Positions 24,978-32,355 of a stretch of 51,852 bases of DNA are shown here, piece after piece; the first letter of the stretch is position 1, and each line of letters starts with the position of its first letter. The notes below the pieces were generated by a model. That model was not told the DNA's origin, searched no databases, and worked only from the letters and a program-made list of their open reading frames with translations. Location: NCBI GenBank assembly GCA_026388255.1, contig JAPLKC010000096.1:1-51852 (forward strand). The letters run 5' to 3'. The translations under genes and the position numbers were made by a program. This stretch comes from Pseudomonadota bacterium. GTDB lineage: Bacteria > Desulfobacterota > Syntrophorhabdia > Syntrophorhabdales > Syntrophorhabdaceae.

Positions 24978-25958
24978 TTAGTCAAACATGCGTTCTGCCA
25001 GCTTTTCAATCATCTGCAAACCTGTCACATCACGCTCCATCTCAGGCACATAGGCAAGAATCTGGTTTTTAAAGGTATCGTCAATAACCTTCAGGTAATG
25101 TTCCTGCATGGTGAGACGATTTTTCAGATACTCAGGAATCTGTTGATTTTTCAGTTCCTCCGGCAAAACACGGTTCACAATGTAACCGCTTAAAGGCACA
25201 TCGAATTTCGCGAAAAGACCCGCGGCCTTCAAGGTATCATTAATTACCATCTCCTCGGCAGTTACCACGAAAAAAAACGCTGTCCGCTCTTTATCGGTAA
25301 GTATCCCCGATGATTTGTTAATACGGTCTTTGATATATAGCAGTTCATTCAATATGGCATCTTCCTCTGCATTTTTCTCGTGACGCATTACGGCAGCTAC
25401 CTGGTCATATTCACGCATCTCCTGGCGGAGGCCGGTAATCTTATCAATCCATTCGTCATAAACAGATGCCATACTGAGATAATATAATGCATGACCCAAG
25501 GGCACAAGGTCATATATGTAGTAGTCAAAACCGCCCTTTACTACAATATCCACAACCTCGTCGAAAATGGCGCTCTCTTCCATAGCCGGTTCTGCCGCTG
25601 CCGCCTGTATATAGCTTTCAATCTCTTCAGGGATCTTGTCCATACCGTACATATCGAGTATTTTCTGCCTGATTTCCTGCTGATATTCCTTTACACGCTG
25701 GTCTGCGTCTATTTCCTGCGCATAGAGGTTCGGCATGATCTCTGTGGGGCCTTTTCCAAAAATGTCCTTCTGGAAAATATCACTTAACGAAGCTTGAGGA
25801 TCAACAGAAAAAACAAGAACGCGCTTACCCTGTTTTGCCAGATAATAGGCAGTTGCAGCAGAAAATGTTGTCTTGCCGAGGCCGCCCTTGCCGCCGAACA
25901 TAATGTAACGTCTGTCCGGGTACTGTTCAAATATCTTTGTTAGCGAAATGGGAACCAC
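24978..25958 (-). CDS. ArsA-like ATPase, half-size (first of pair)
   Basis: The 326-residue protein has a P-loop FGGKGGLGKTT near residue 21 and a switch II region reading IYDLVPLGHA. The DTAPTGHT motif is altered at the Thr-Ala and second Thr positions but keeps Asp, Pro and Gly-His. This is the reverse of the partner encoded downstream, which keeps DTAPT and loses Gly-His. The start is a GTG at 25958; the AAGGGGG before it is closer than usual, so initiation slightly further in cannot be excluded. It lies 30 bases before the second ArsA-like gene. ATP-dependent, probably membrane-associated; cargo unknown. Confidence 0.8.
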   Translation of the reverse strand: MVPISLTKIFEQYPDRRYIMFGGKGGLGKTTFSAATAYYLAKQGKRVLVFSVDPQASLSDIFQKDIFGKGPTEIMPNLYAQEIDADQRVKEYQQEIRQKILDMYGMDKIPEEIESYIQAAAAEPAMEESAIFDEVVDIVVKGGFDYYIYDLVPLGHALYYLSMASVYDEWIDKITGLRQEMREYDQVAAVMRHEKNAEEDAILNELLYIKDRINKSSGILTDKERTAFFFVVTAEEMVINDTLKAAGLFAKFDVPLSGYIVNRVLPEELKNQQIPEYLKNRLTMQEHYLKVIDDTFKNQILAYVPEMERDVTGLQMIEKLAERMFD

Positions 25959-26048
25959 CCCCTTTATTAATTTAGGATTTAGAATGTAAAAATTAGAATT
26001 TCAGATTTATCAACTGAAACTCTTCACTTCAAACATGGAGCCACTATT

Positions 26049-26321
26049 TTAAGCCAGTGCGTCGGTTAAATCTTTTTCCCTCAACATTCTTCTCTTCCAG
26101 GTTGAAATCTGGGGAACAACATAGGGAAGCAGTCTCAGAGAATAATATGGCGGCAGAATAGGAACACCAAGCATATCGCCCATGGTAATAAGTATGAAAA
26201 GATGCTCCATGCTTGCCCGTGTTTTCAGTGCAAATCTCGCCGAGTCATGTGCAGCCACCCCGTATACAAATTCTTTAACAGCCTGAAAGAAACCGCCTTT
26301 CTTTTTTTCATCATCGCTCAT
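26049..26321 (-). CDS. Small conserved-looking membrane-associated protein in ArsA/CstA cluster
   Basis: The 90-residue protein has a charged N-terminus (MSDDEKKK), a middle segment HLFILITMGDMLGVPILPPYYSL that may be one membrane helix, and a basic C-terminal part (STWKRRMLREKDL). I do not recognise a named family. It sits between cstA and the two ArsA-like ATPase genes on the same strand, with short gaps (42 and 90 bases), so it is probably part of the operon and could link the ATPases to the membrane. A ribosome site GGAGATGG lies just upstream. Confidence 0.65.
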   Translation of the reverse strand: MSDDEKKKGGFFQAVKEFVYGVAAHDSARFALKTRASMEHLFILITMGDMLGVPILPPYYSLRLLPYVVPQISTWKRRMLREKDLTDALA

Positions 26322-26363
26322 GGTGCCATCTCCTCTATTAATTTTTAGAATCCATAATTGATA

Positions 26364-28049
26364 CTATGCCTTTGCTGATATTGCCCGGGCTTTTATTAGC
26401 CTGTACCGGTTCAACGCTTTAATGCCTTCCACACCAAGAATCAGGGCTGCAACAACAAGAAAAAGACCGACAAGCCCCATGAGGGTGTTGCCTACAAGAG
26501 CCTCTCCCGTTACCTTCCCTGAAATAACCTTCTGCAGCAGGCTGTAAGATGTGTAAAGAAGTGCTGCAATGGTTGTAATAAACATAAAGATCATCGGATA
26601 GAATGTCCATGCGGCAGGTTTGCCTTCAGACATTAACCAGGCCGTTACCAGTAAAAGCGCAAGGGAAGCCATAAGCTGGTTTGCCCCTCCAAAGAGAACC
26701 CATAAATATTGCCACCACCCTGTTAAGACAAGTATCATGCCGAGGGCACATGCTATGAAGGTTCCCACATGGGCATTTCTGAATACAGGACTTATGTCGC
26801 TTAACAATTCCGAAGTTGCCACTCTCATAAAGCGAATAACAAGCTGCATAATAGTAACGGCCAGAACAACCATCATAACGCTGCCATAGGAATTGCCCAG
26901 ATTTAAAGGCATCCCGAGGGCGCCCATGAATTTCGCGACCCCTCCCGCAAAGATGACTCCAGGTCCCTTTGAAATTGCAGCCCCGTATTCAGCAGGGGAC
27001 GCATAAATAGTTCCGGCAATAATAAGTGCAAATAATGCAAGCATCATTTCGACAAACATAACCCCGGCAGTGACAGGCCGTGCATCCAACTCGTTTTCAA
27101 GTTGCCTCGCAGTCCCGGAACTTGATACGATGCTGTGCCATCCGGAAACAGCTCCGCAGGCGATGGTAACAAACATAATGGGCCAAAGAGGACCGATCTT
27201 TATCGAAAAATCCGTATATGCAGGCAGGGTGAAATTAGGATGAATGATAAAAACACCGATGATCCCGAAAAATAATCCGAGAAAAACAATGTATGACGCA
27301 ACATAATTAACAGGGAGTGCGAACCTCCAAATGGGAAGCACTGCTGCAAAATAGCAAAAAACAAAGGCTGCAATCGCCCATAAGACCCTGCTGTTAGAGA
27401 GGTCCGTACCGAGTATCCTGTCGGAAGGAGCGATTGTACCAAGCCATATTCCAAGAAGGGCAATAACTACCGTAACAACGGTTGTCAGGATAATATCGCT
27501 CCTCCACCGGTAAATCATCTGGCCTGCAAGGACGCCGGCAATAGTTAAAAACAGCCATGCCATAGGAGCTGCCTTAAGCCCGATGGCAGTACTCACCACA
27601 ACATTGCCGAATGCCCCGGCGATGAGAAGCAGATAGAAATAAATGAATGCGAGAAGGATAACCCGTGCTCTCGGTGAAATAAGTTTATGGCTTAGCCCTC
27701 CGAAAGAAGCACCTTCATTTCGCATTGATATTGCTGCGCTTGAATAATCCTGAACCCAGCCGATAAAGAATGCTCCGGCAAGTATCCATATCAACGCGGG
27801 AAGCCAACCCCACTGGATTGCGATAATGGGCCCGATAATCGGAGCTGCGCCGGCAATAGACTTGAACTGATATCCGAAAAGAATATTTTTGCTGGTAGGC
27901 ATAAATTCCACGCCATCCATGTACATTTTTGCAGGGGTCGTCCTTTTCGGATCAGCTTTGATAATCTTTGAATCAATATACTTTGCATAATAACGATAGC
28001 CGACAAAGGCAACAACAAAACCCATAACAAGAACAGTAACTGCGTTCAT
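26364..28049 (-). CDS. cstA: Carbon starvation protein A family transporter
   Basis: The 561-residue polytopic membrane protein has the CstA N-terminal signature (GYRYYAKYID, then GYQFKSIAGAAPIIGPI) and WVQDYSSAAISMRNEG, with many hydrophobic helices. The shorter C-terminus matches the compact form seen in anaerobes. Family members import pyruvate or peptides; either would suit a fermentative or syntrophic lifestyle. It is the first gene of a minus-strand cluster with a small protein and two ArsA-like ATPases. An AAAAGGGGAGG ribosome site precedes the start. Confidence 0.93.
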   Translation of the reverse strand: MNAVTVLVMGFVVAFVGYRYYAKYIDSKIIKADPKRTTPAKMYMDGVEFMPTSKNILFGYQFKSIAGAAPIIGPIIAIQWGWLPALIWILAGAFFIGWVQDYSSAAISMRNEGASFGGLSHKLISPRARVILLAFIYFYLLLIAGAFGNVVVSTAIGLKAAPMAWLFLTIAGVLAGQMIYRWRSDIILTTVVTVVIALLGIWLGTIAPSDRILGTDLSNSRVLWAIAAFVFCYFAAVLPIWRFALPVNYVASYIVFLGLFFGIIGVFIIHPNFTLPAYTDFSIKIGPLWPIMFVTIACGAVSGWHSIVSSSGTARQLENELDARPVTAGVMFVEMMLALFALIIAGTIYASPAEYGAAISKGPGVIFAGGVAKFMGALGMPLNLGNSYGSVMMVVLAVTIMQLVIRFMRVATSELLSDISPVFRNAHVGTFIACALGMILVLTGWWQYLWVLFGGANQLMASLALLLVTAWLMSEGKPAAWTFYPMIFMFITTIAALLYTSYSLLQKVISGKVTGEALVGNTLMGLVGLFLVVAALILGVEGIKALNRYRLIKARAISAKA

Positions 28050-28157
28050 GCTTACCTCCCCTTTTAAGCTTCACGTCAATGTTTCTTCAGAAACAATCAT
28101 GCCTTAATGACATTATAAGTAAAGTGAAGCAGTTTCAAGTTATTCTATAGATTATAG

Positions 28158-28550
28158 TTATATTTTTATAATCCGGAAGACCACAAAGTCAAATAAAAAA
28201 TATATTATCAGCAACCAGATAAAAACAATCACAGAACCGGCAATCCATCCGATTCTTTTTGCGATTTTCCGTTGAGATCCGGCCCTTTCGCGGCATTCAT
28301 CCATTACTTCTTTCGGGATCATTTTCGTGAGCAGTATGATTCCGGCAGGGATCAATACAAGATCGTCAAGATAACCTATAATAGGTACAAAATCCGGGAT
28401 AAGATCAACAGGGCTTAAGGCATAGGCAATAATAATGAGGGCGAAAGCTTTAGCATACCACGGAACCCTGGGGTCTTTTGAAGCCAGGAAGAGTGCATGC
28501 ACCTCGCTTCGTAATCTTTTTGCCTTCTTCTTCCATGACTTTATGTCCAC
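28158..28550 (-). CDS. YkvA/DUF1232 family membrane protein
   Basis: The 130-residue protein contains the DUF1232 core: WYAKAFALIIIAYALSPVDLIPDFVP, followed by GYLDDLVLIPAGIILL. A C-terminal transmembrane helix (WIAGSVIVFIWLLIIYFLF) follows. The function of the family is unknown; it is common in bacteria and plastids. The GTG start at 28550 has AAGG 6 bases upstream, but a TATAAT lies directly before the GTG, so the true start could be a little further in. It follows the secreted unknown gene on the same strand by 108 bases. Confidence 0.8.
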   Translation of the reverse strand: MDIKSWKKKAKRLRSEVHALFLASKDPRVPWYAKAFALIIIAYALSPVDLIPDFVPIIGYLDDLVLIPAGIILLTKMIPKEVMDECRERAGSQRKIAKRIGWIAGSVIVFIWLLIIYFLFDFVVFRIIKI

Positions 28551-28658
28551 ATTATACCTTAAGAACTCTAAGAAGAGATTGTACCCCTTTCAGACCTACA
28601 TTACCGGCCTGTCCTAAAAGATATTGTATTATTTATTCCATTGTCAGAAACAGGTTTT

Positions 28659-29192
28659 TTACTCTGCATCGAGCTTCTTTCTGATATCGTTCCAGAAATT
28701 CATAATCTCTCTTTTGGAAGGGGGTTTCTTCATATCAAACCCTTTTTCTCCAATATAGCTATCAAAGTGTTTTGTGATGAATGTATCGGGGATACTATCA
28801 ATAATCGTGTACAGATCCTTTTTGCCTGCTGACTGAATTTTTATTATTGCGGCAGACCTGTCCATTTTCTCATCTATCCCGTAAGCGGTCTTCACGTCCT
28901 GTGGCAACCCCTTCATGTCACTGTAAATGGCTGTATACTTGTTTGCGAATTCCTGATCATCCATCTTTTTGAGCTTAGCTATATTGGTCTCCTTTATTTT
29001 GTCAATATCAGTTACCGCAATGTAGCCCTTTGCAAAGAGCTTAACCACTGTACCGACAATAAATTCTTTTGTCTTCTGTACATCAAAGTCATTATCATCT
29101 TTCCCTTCCGTAGTACAGAATGCTTCACATATCAGGAATAGTCCGAGGATGATTGCCGTAAAACCGATAATGCATACCTTTGTCCTGTTCAT
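28659..29192 (-). CDS. Secreted protein of unknown function
   Basis: The 177-residue protein has a signal peptide (about 1-28, ending near EAFC). The mature part is charged and probably helical, with no motif I recognise (FIVGTVVKLFAKGYIAVTD, then KREIMNFWNDIRKKL at the end). Cys22 and Cys26 are close to the predicted cleavage site, so a lipoprotein is possible, though no proper lipobox is present. A consensus-spaced promoter ends 8 bases before the ATG with no ribosome site, indicating a leaderless transcript. It diverges from the EF-hand gene at 29348. Confidence 0.6.
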   Translation of the reverse strand: MNRTKVCIIGFTAIILGLFLICEAFCTTEGKDDNDFDVQKTKEFIVGTVVKLFAKGYIAVTDIDKIKETNIAKLKKMDDQEFANKYTAIYSDMKGLPQDVKTAYGIDEKMDRSAAIIKIQSAGKKDLYTIIDSIPDTFITKHFDSYIGEKGFDMKKPPSKREIMNFWNDIRKKLDAE

Positions 29193-29200
29193 ATCGGATA

Positions 29201-29229
29201 AGTTTACGCTGCTGTTGAACCACTGTCAA
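29201..29229 (-). promoter_or_regulatory. Promoter immediately before secreted unknown gene
   Basis: On the minus strand a perfect TTGACA (29229-29224) and TAAACT (29206-29201) are separated by 17 bases. Eight bases lie between the -10 box and the start codon at 29192, so transcription should begin at or next to the ATG. Confidence 0.65.
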
Positions 29230-29347
29230 TGCCTTTGATCCCTGTTAATTTTATCGTTTTAGGCAATGGTTTTGTAAAGTCATCCACTGGAAAATATATT
29301 GCAAACTTTTTTCAAAAAGTTTACTGTTTACCAAGGAGCTGCTGAAT

Positions 29348-29740
29348 ATGAAAATGATAACTTTGATATTCGCTATATTACTTATGATAACCGGCAATGG
29401 ATATGCCTCGAATGGCGCATTCGACAAAGCTGATGTAAACAAAGACGGCAAAATTGATGAAAAGGAATTTGATACGGCTGTTAATAATAAATTTAAGCAA
29501 TATGATAAAAATAATGACGGTGTTATTGACTATAAAGAGCTTAATATTGCGAAAGATGCTGATGCAGCCAAAGAATTCAAGTTTATGGACAAAAATAAAG
29601 ATGGAAAAGTAAACAAAGAAGAATTCAAGGCTGCTGCATTTGAGAGATTCAAACTTTTTGATAAGAGTAAAGACGGTACACTCAGCACGCCTGAGTATAA
29701 AGCTGAACGGGCGCTTCCTATTCTAAAATTCTATTTTTAA
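29348..29740 (+). CDS. Secreted EF-hand (calmodulin-like) calcium-binding protein
   Basis: The protein has 130 residues, with a signal peptide of about 20 residues. Four EF-hand loops are visible: DVNKDGKIDEKEF, DKNNDGVIDYKEL, DKNKDGKVNKEEF and DKSKDGTLSTPEY. The first three have Asp/Asn at positions 1, 3 and 5 and a Glu at position 12. The fourth ends in Tyr and is probably weaker. It should bind Ca2+ in the periplasm or outside the cell. The AAGGAG ribosome site is 10 bases before the ATG. It is divergent from the secreted unknown gene. No associated enzyme is evident. Confidence 0.85.
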   Translation: MKMITLIFAILLMITGNGYASNGAFDKADVNKDGKIDEKEFDTAVNNKFKQYDKNNDGVIDYKELNIAKDADAAKEFKFMDKNKDGKVNKEEFKAAAFERFKLFDKSKDGTLSTPEYKAERALPILKFYF

Positions 29741-29792
29741 TCAACAGCCGCATGAGGTTTTCAGGAATACGTCAGCCAAACCCCTGAAGCCA

Positions 29793-29809
29793 ACCCGGCA
29801 AAGTCGGGT
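29793..29809. repeat. Small hairpin repeat, related to 19910-19925
   Basis: ACCCGGCAAAGTCGGGT forms a hairpin (one G-T pair) and is followed by GTGGTTACGGGCAACAAGCCC, similar in layout to the sequence after the selB hairpin. It lies between the EF-hand gene and the helicase promoter. Confidence 0.4.
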
Positions 29810-29864
29810 GGTTACGGGCAACAAGCCCCAAGTTATATTGCAGGAACGCACATACAATCCCCTC

Positions 29865-29893
29865 TTGACATGGCATAGAGTATAAAGCATAAT
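29865..29893 (+). promoter_or_regulatory. Promoter immediately before UvrD-type helicase gene
   Basis: A perfect TTGACA (29865-29870) and CATAAT (29888-29893) are separated by 17 bases. Seven bases separate the -10 box from the ATG at 29901, so the predicted transcription start falls at the start codon. There is no Shine-Dalgarno sequence. Confidence 0.7.
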
Positions 29894-29900
29894 TTACCCG

Positions 29901-31880
29901 ATGAAAAAATACACCCTGCATAGGGATACTGCACCGAAAACACCCCTTATTGAATATGAAAAAGAACTGAATGAGGAACAATTAAATGTAGTAATGTGCG
30001 GAAATGGGCCTATTCTTGTCATAGCAGGCGCCGGAAGCGGCAAGACACGGGTTGTCACATACCGGGTTGCAAGACTTCTCGAACAGGGAGCGTCACCAAA
30101 CAGCATACTGCTCCTCACATTTACCAACAAGGCTGCACGGGAAATGCTCCACCGCGTGGAACACCTGATAAAAATAGACACCAGGTATATATGGGGCGGT
30201 ACGTTCCACCACATCGGGAATATGATATTAAGACAACATTGCGAACTGCTCGGTTTCAAAAAAAACTTCACGATCCTCGACAATGAAGATGCAAAAGACA
30301 TGATCGAGCTTGCAGTGAAAGACCTGAAGATAGACAAAAAGGAAAGGAGATTCCCGAAAAGCACATTGATAAAAAAGATACTGAGTTATTCCGTAAATAC
30401 AATGGATAATGTAGAAGCATGCATTAAAGAAAGATATCCCTTCTTCATTGACATAATCGATGAAATATCGGCAGTAGAAAAAAAATATACTGAAAAGAAA
30501 AAGGTTACGAATTCAATGGATTTCGATGATCTGCTTTTTTTCTGGCACAAGATACTATTGGAAAATGAACATTTGAGGGCGCATTATGCCCAGGTTTTTT
30601 CTCACATTCTCGTAGATGAGTATCAGGATACAAACAGGATACAGGCACAGACCGTTGACTTCATGGGGCTTATAAACAGAAACGTAATGGTTGTAGGTGA
30701 CGACGCCCAGAGTATTTACTCTTTCAGGGGCGCAAACTTTCAAAACATCCTTGAATTTCCGAAAAAATATGAAGAAACCAGGATGTTTAAGCTTGAGACT
30801 AATTACAGGAGCACCCCTGAGATACTGGAGCTTGCAAATGACTCCATATCGCAAAATAAAAAGCAATTTTTAAAAAACCTGAAGAGCATAAGGGGCAGCG
30901 GCGTAATTCCGGTTGTAACGCATTTAAGAGATGTTATGCAGCAGGCGGAATTTGTTGCGCAGAGAGTACTCGAATTGAGAGACGAGGGCGTGCCTCTGAA
31001 TCAAATAGCTGTCCTCTACAGGGCACACTACCATGCCATGGAGCTGCAGATGGAGCTTACCCGCAGAGACATCCCCTTTGAAATAAGAAGCGGACTGCGT
31101 TTCTTTGAACAGGCCCACATAAAAGATGTTGTTTCGTTTTTAAGGATTATGAACAACATATATGATGAAGTCTCATGGAAAAGGATGTTGAAGCTATTCC
31201 CCAGGGTAGGCAACAGAACTGCAGATCACATCTATGAATATATCAAAACCTGTCCTGATCCGGTTCATTCATTTATCTCAAAGGATATTGTTGAACATTT
31301 TAAGGGTATACAAAAGGAAAACATTGAAATATGGTCAAAACTATTCAATGAACTTTCCGTACTGTTGGAAGAAGAAGCATTATCCGACATGATCTCCGCT
31401 GTCCTGAAGCATGGCTATTCGGAATATCTTAAATATAACTACCCCAACTCTGATTCAAGGCTTGAAGATATCGGACAACTGATGAACTTTTCCACCCAGT
31501 ATCAGTCTCTTGAAGCCTTTTTAAGCGAGTTATCCCTGTTAAGCGGCGTCAGTGGTGAAGAGGTTGTAAGCGCCGCCATGGATGATGAAAAAATGATCTT
31601 AAGCACCATTCATCAGGCAAAGGGGCTTGAGTGGAAAGCAGTATTCCTCATATGGTGTGCTGAAGGGAGATTCCCGAACCCGAAGGCCATAGAAGAAGGC
31701 AACGATGAGGAAGAAAGAAGGCTTTTCTATGTGGCTTCTACACGGGCTATGGACGAATTGTATCTGTGTTATCCACTTCTGACTTTCGATAAACAGGCAG
31801 GCCATATCATCCTTAAACCTTCAAGATTTATCTCGGAATTAAAAGGCAGCACATACGACGAATGGCATGTATCGGAGTAA
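29901..31880 (+). CDS. UvrD/PcrA/Rep-type superfamily I DNA helicase
   Basis: The 659-residue ATP-dependent 3'-5' helicase has a Q motif LNEEQLNVV, Walker A AGAGSGKT (42-49), LLTFTNKAAREM (motif Ia), VDEYQDTN near 238 (motif II), GDDAQSIYSFRGA (motif III), LETNYRS (motif IV), STIHQAKGLEWKAVFL (motif V) and YVASTRAMDELYL (motif VI). It is a little shorter than PcrA or UvrD (about 720), with a reduced C-terminal tail. The probable role is DNA repair or replication restart. It stands alone, with its own promoter and probably a leaderless transcript. Confidence 0.93.
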   Translation: MKKYTLHRDTAPKTPLIEYEKELNEEQLNVVMCGNGPILVIAGAGSGKTRVVTYRVARLLEQGASPNSILLLTFTNKAAREMLHRVEHLIKIDTRYIWGGTFHHIGNMILRQHCELLGFKKNFTILDNEDAKDMIELAVKDLKIDKKERRFPKSTLIKKILSYSVNTMDNVEACIKERYPFFIDIIDEISAVEKKYTEKKKVTNSMDFDDLLFFWHKILLENEHLRAHYAQVFSHILVDEYQDTNRIQAQTVDFMGLINRNVMVVGDDAQSIYSFRGANFQNILEFPKKYEETRMFKLETNYRSTPEILELANDSISQNKKQFLKNLKSIRGSGVIPVVTHLRDVMQQAEFVAQRVLELRDEGVPLNQIAVLYRAHYHAMELQMELTRRDIPFEIRSGLRFFEQAHIKDVVSFLRIMNNIYDEVSWKRMLKLFPRVGNRTADHIYEYIKTCPDPVHSFISKDIVEHFKGIQKENIEIWSKLFNELSVLLEEEALSDMISAVLKHGYSEYLKYNYPNSDSRLEDIGQLMNFSTQYQSLEAFLSELSLLSGVSGEEVVSAAMDDEKMILSTIHQAKGLEWKAVFLIWCAEGRFPNPKAIEEGNDEEERRLFYVASTRAMDELYLCYPLLTFDKQAGHIILKPSRFISELKGSTYDEWHVSE

Positions 31881-31976
31881 CAACGCCTCTTTCTGGCTCT
31901 CCCTGTTTGTCTCCAGGAATAAGAGATTTCTGGGATATTTATCGTCTTCTTTATCCTGAATTTCATACCATCATCC

Positions 31977-32281
31977 AAGACTTTTACAAAACTTCATAAA
32001 CACCGTCATATCAGTAAAACCGGTAGCGAAAGTAATTGAACCTCCCCGCAGCAGAGCTGCGAGGTATCAGAGGAATGGGGAACATGACTCTTCCCCCTCA
32101 CCCTGCCCTCTCCCTCAAGGGGCGAGGGAATATGGTTACCCCTAAGCAGAGCTTCGAGGAATCAATTGATTGAATATACCGGATATCTCACCTCCCTGGG
32201 ATTACTGCCTGCTTCATTTTACTTATTCATTTACGCGGGAATAACAATAAAGAACATCATAGTGTTTTTGCAAAGGTCTCT
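31977..32281. mobile_element. Degenerate MITE-like element interrupted by another repeat
   Basis: The left end (31977-32010) matches the left end of the element at 46353 over about 35 bases (AAGAC-TTT-ACAAAACT, then CATAAACACCGTCAT). The right end (near 32264-32280) reads TTTTTGCAAAGGTCTC, matching its inverted right end. The interior differs and holds the 32038-32174 repeat, so one element seems to have inserted into another, or the two ends belong to separate decayed copies. Confidence 0.45.
32038..32174 (+). repeat. Interspersed repeat, copy 1
   Basis: This segment aligns over its full length with 40310-40447 in the same orientation, with roughly 85 percent identity by eye. Landmarks in both are CTCCCCGCAG, GAGCTGCGAGGTATCAG, CCCTCACCCT, GCGAGGGAAT, AGCAGAGCTTCGAGGAATC and a final GATTGAA. 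The second copy lies inside an element with AATTGGTAT ends. Confidence 0.7.
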
Positions 32282-32341
32282 TCTGTATAATGCTCCGATA
32301 CAAAATATATTATTCATTTCTTTACTTATGGATTTGTATTA

Positions 32342-32347
32342 TATAAT
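32342..32347 (+). promoter_or_regulatory. -10 box immediately before CHAT protease gene
   Basis: A perfect TATAAT is separated from the ATG at 32356 by 8 bases. The best -35 candidate is TTTACT at 32321-32326, with a short 15-base spacer. No ribosome site is present, so the transcript may be leaderless. Confidence 0.45.
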
Positions 32348-32355
32348 TAAAAGTC

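Larger units (their letters stand above)
31881..32355. other. Intergenic repeat mosaic between helicase and CHAT protease genes
   Basis: This 475-base gap holds no credible gene. It contains a degenerate MITE-like element (31977-32281) interrupted by a copy of a second repeat (32038-32174), and ends with a TATAAT 8 bases before the CHAT gene. A hydrophobic reading frame from about 32166 overlaps the repeats and the CHAT gene start and is rejected. Confidence 0.6.
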
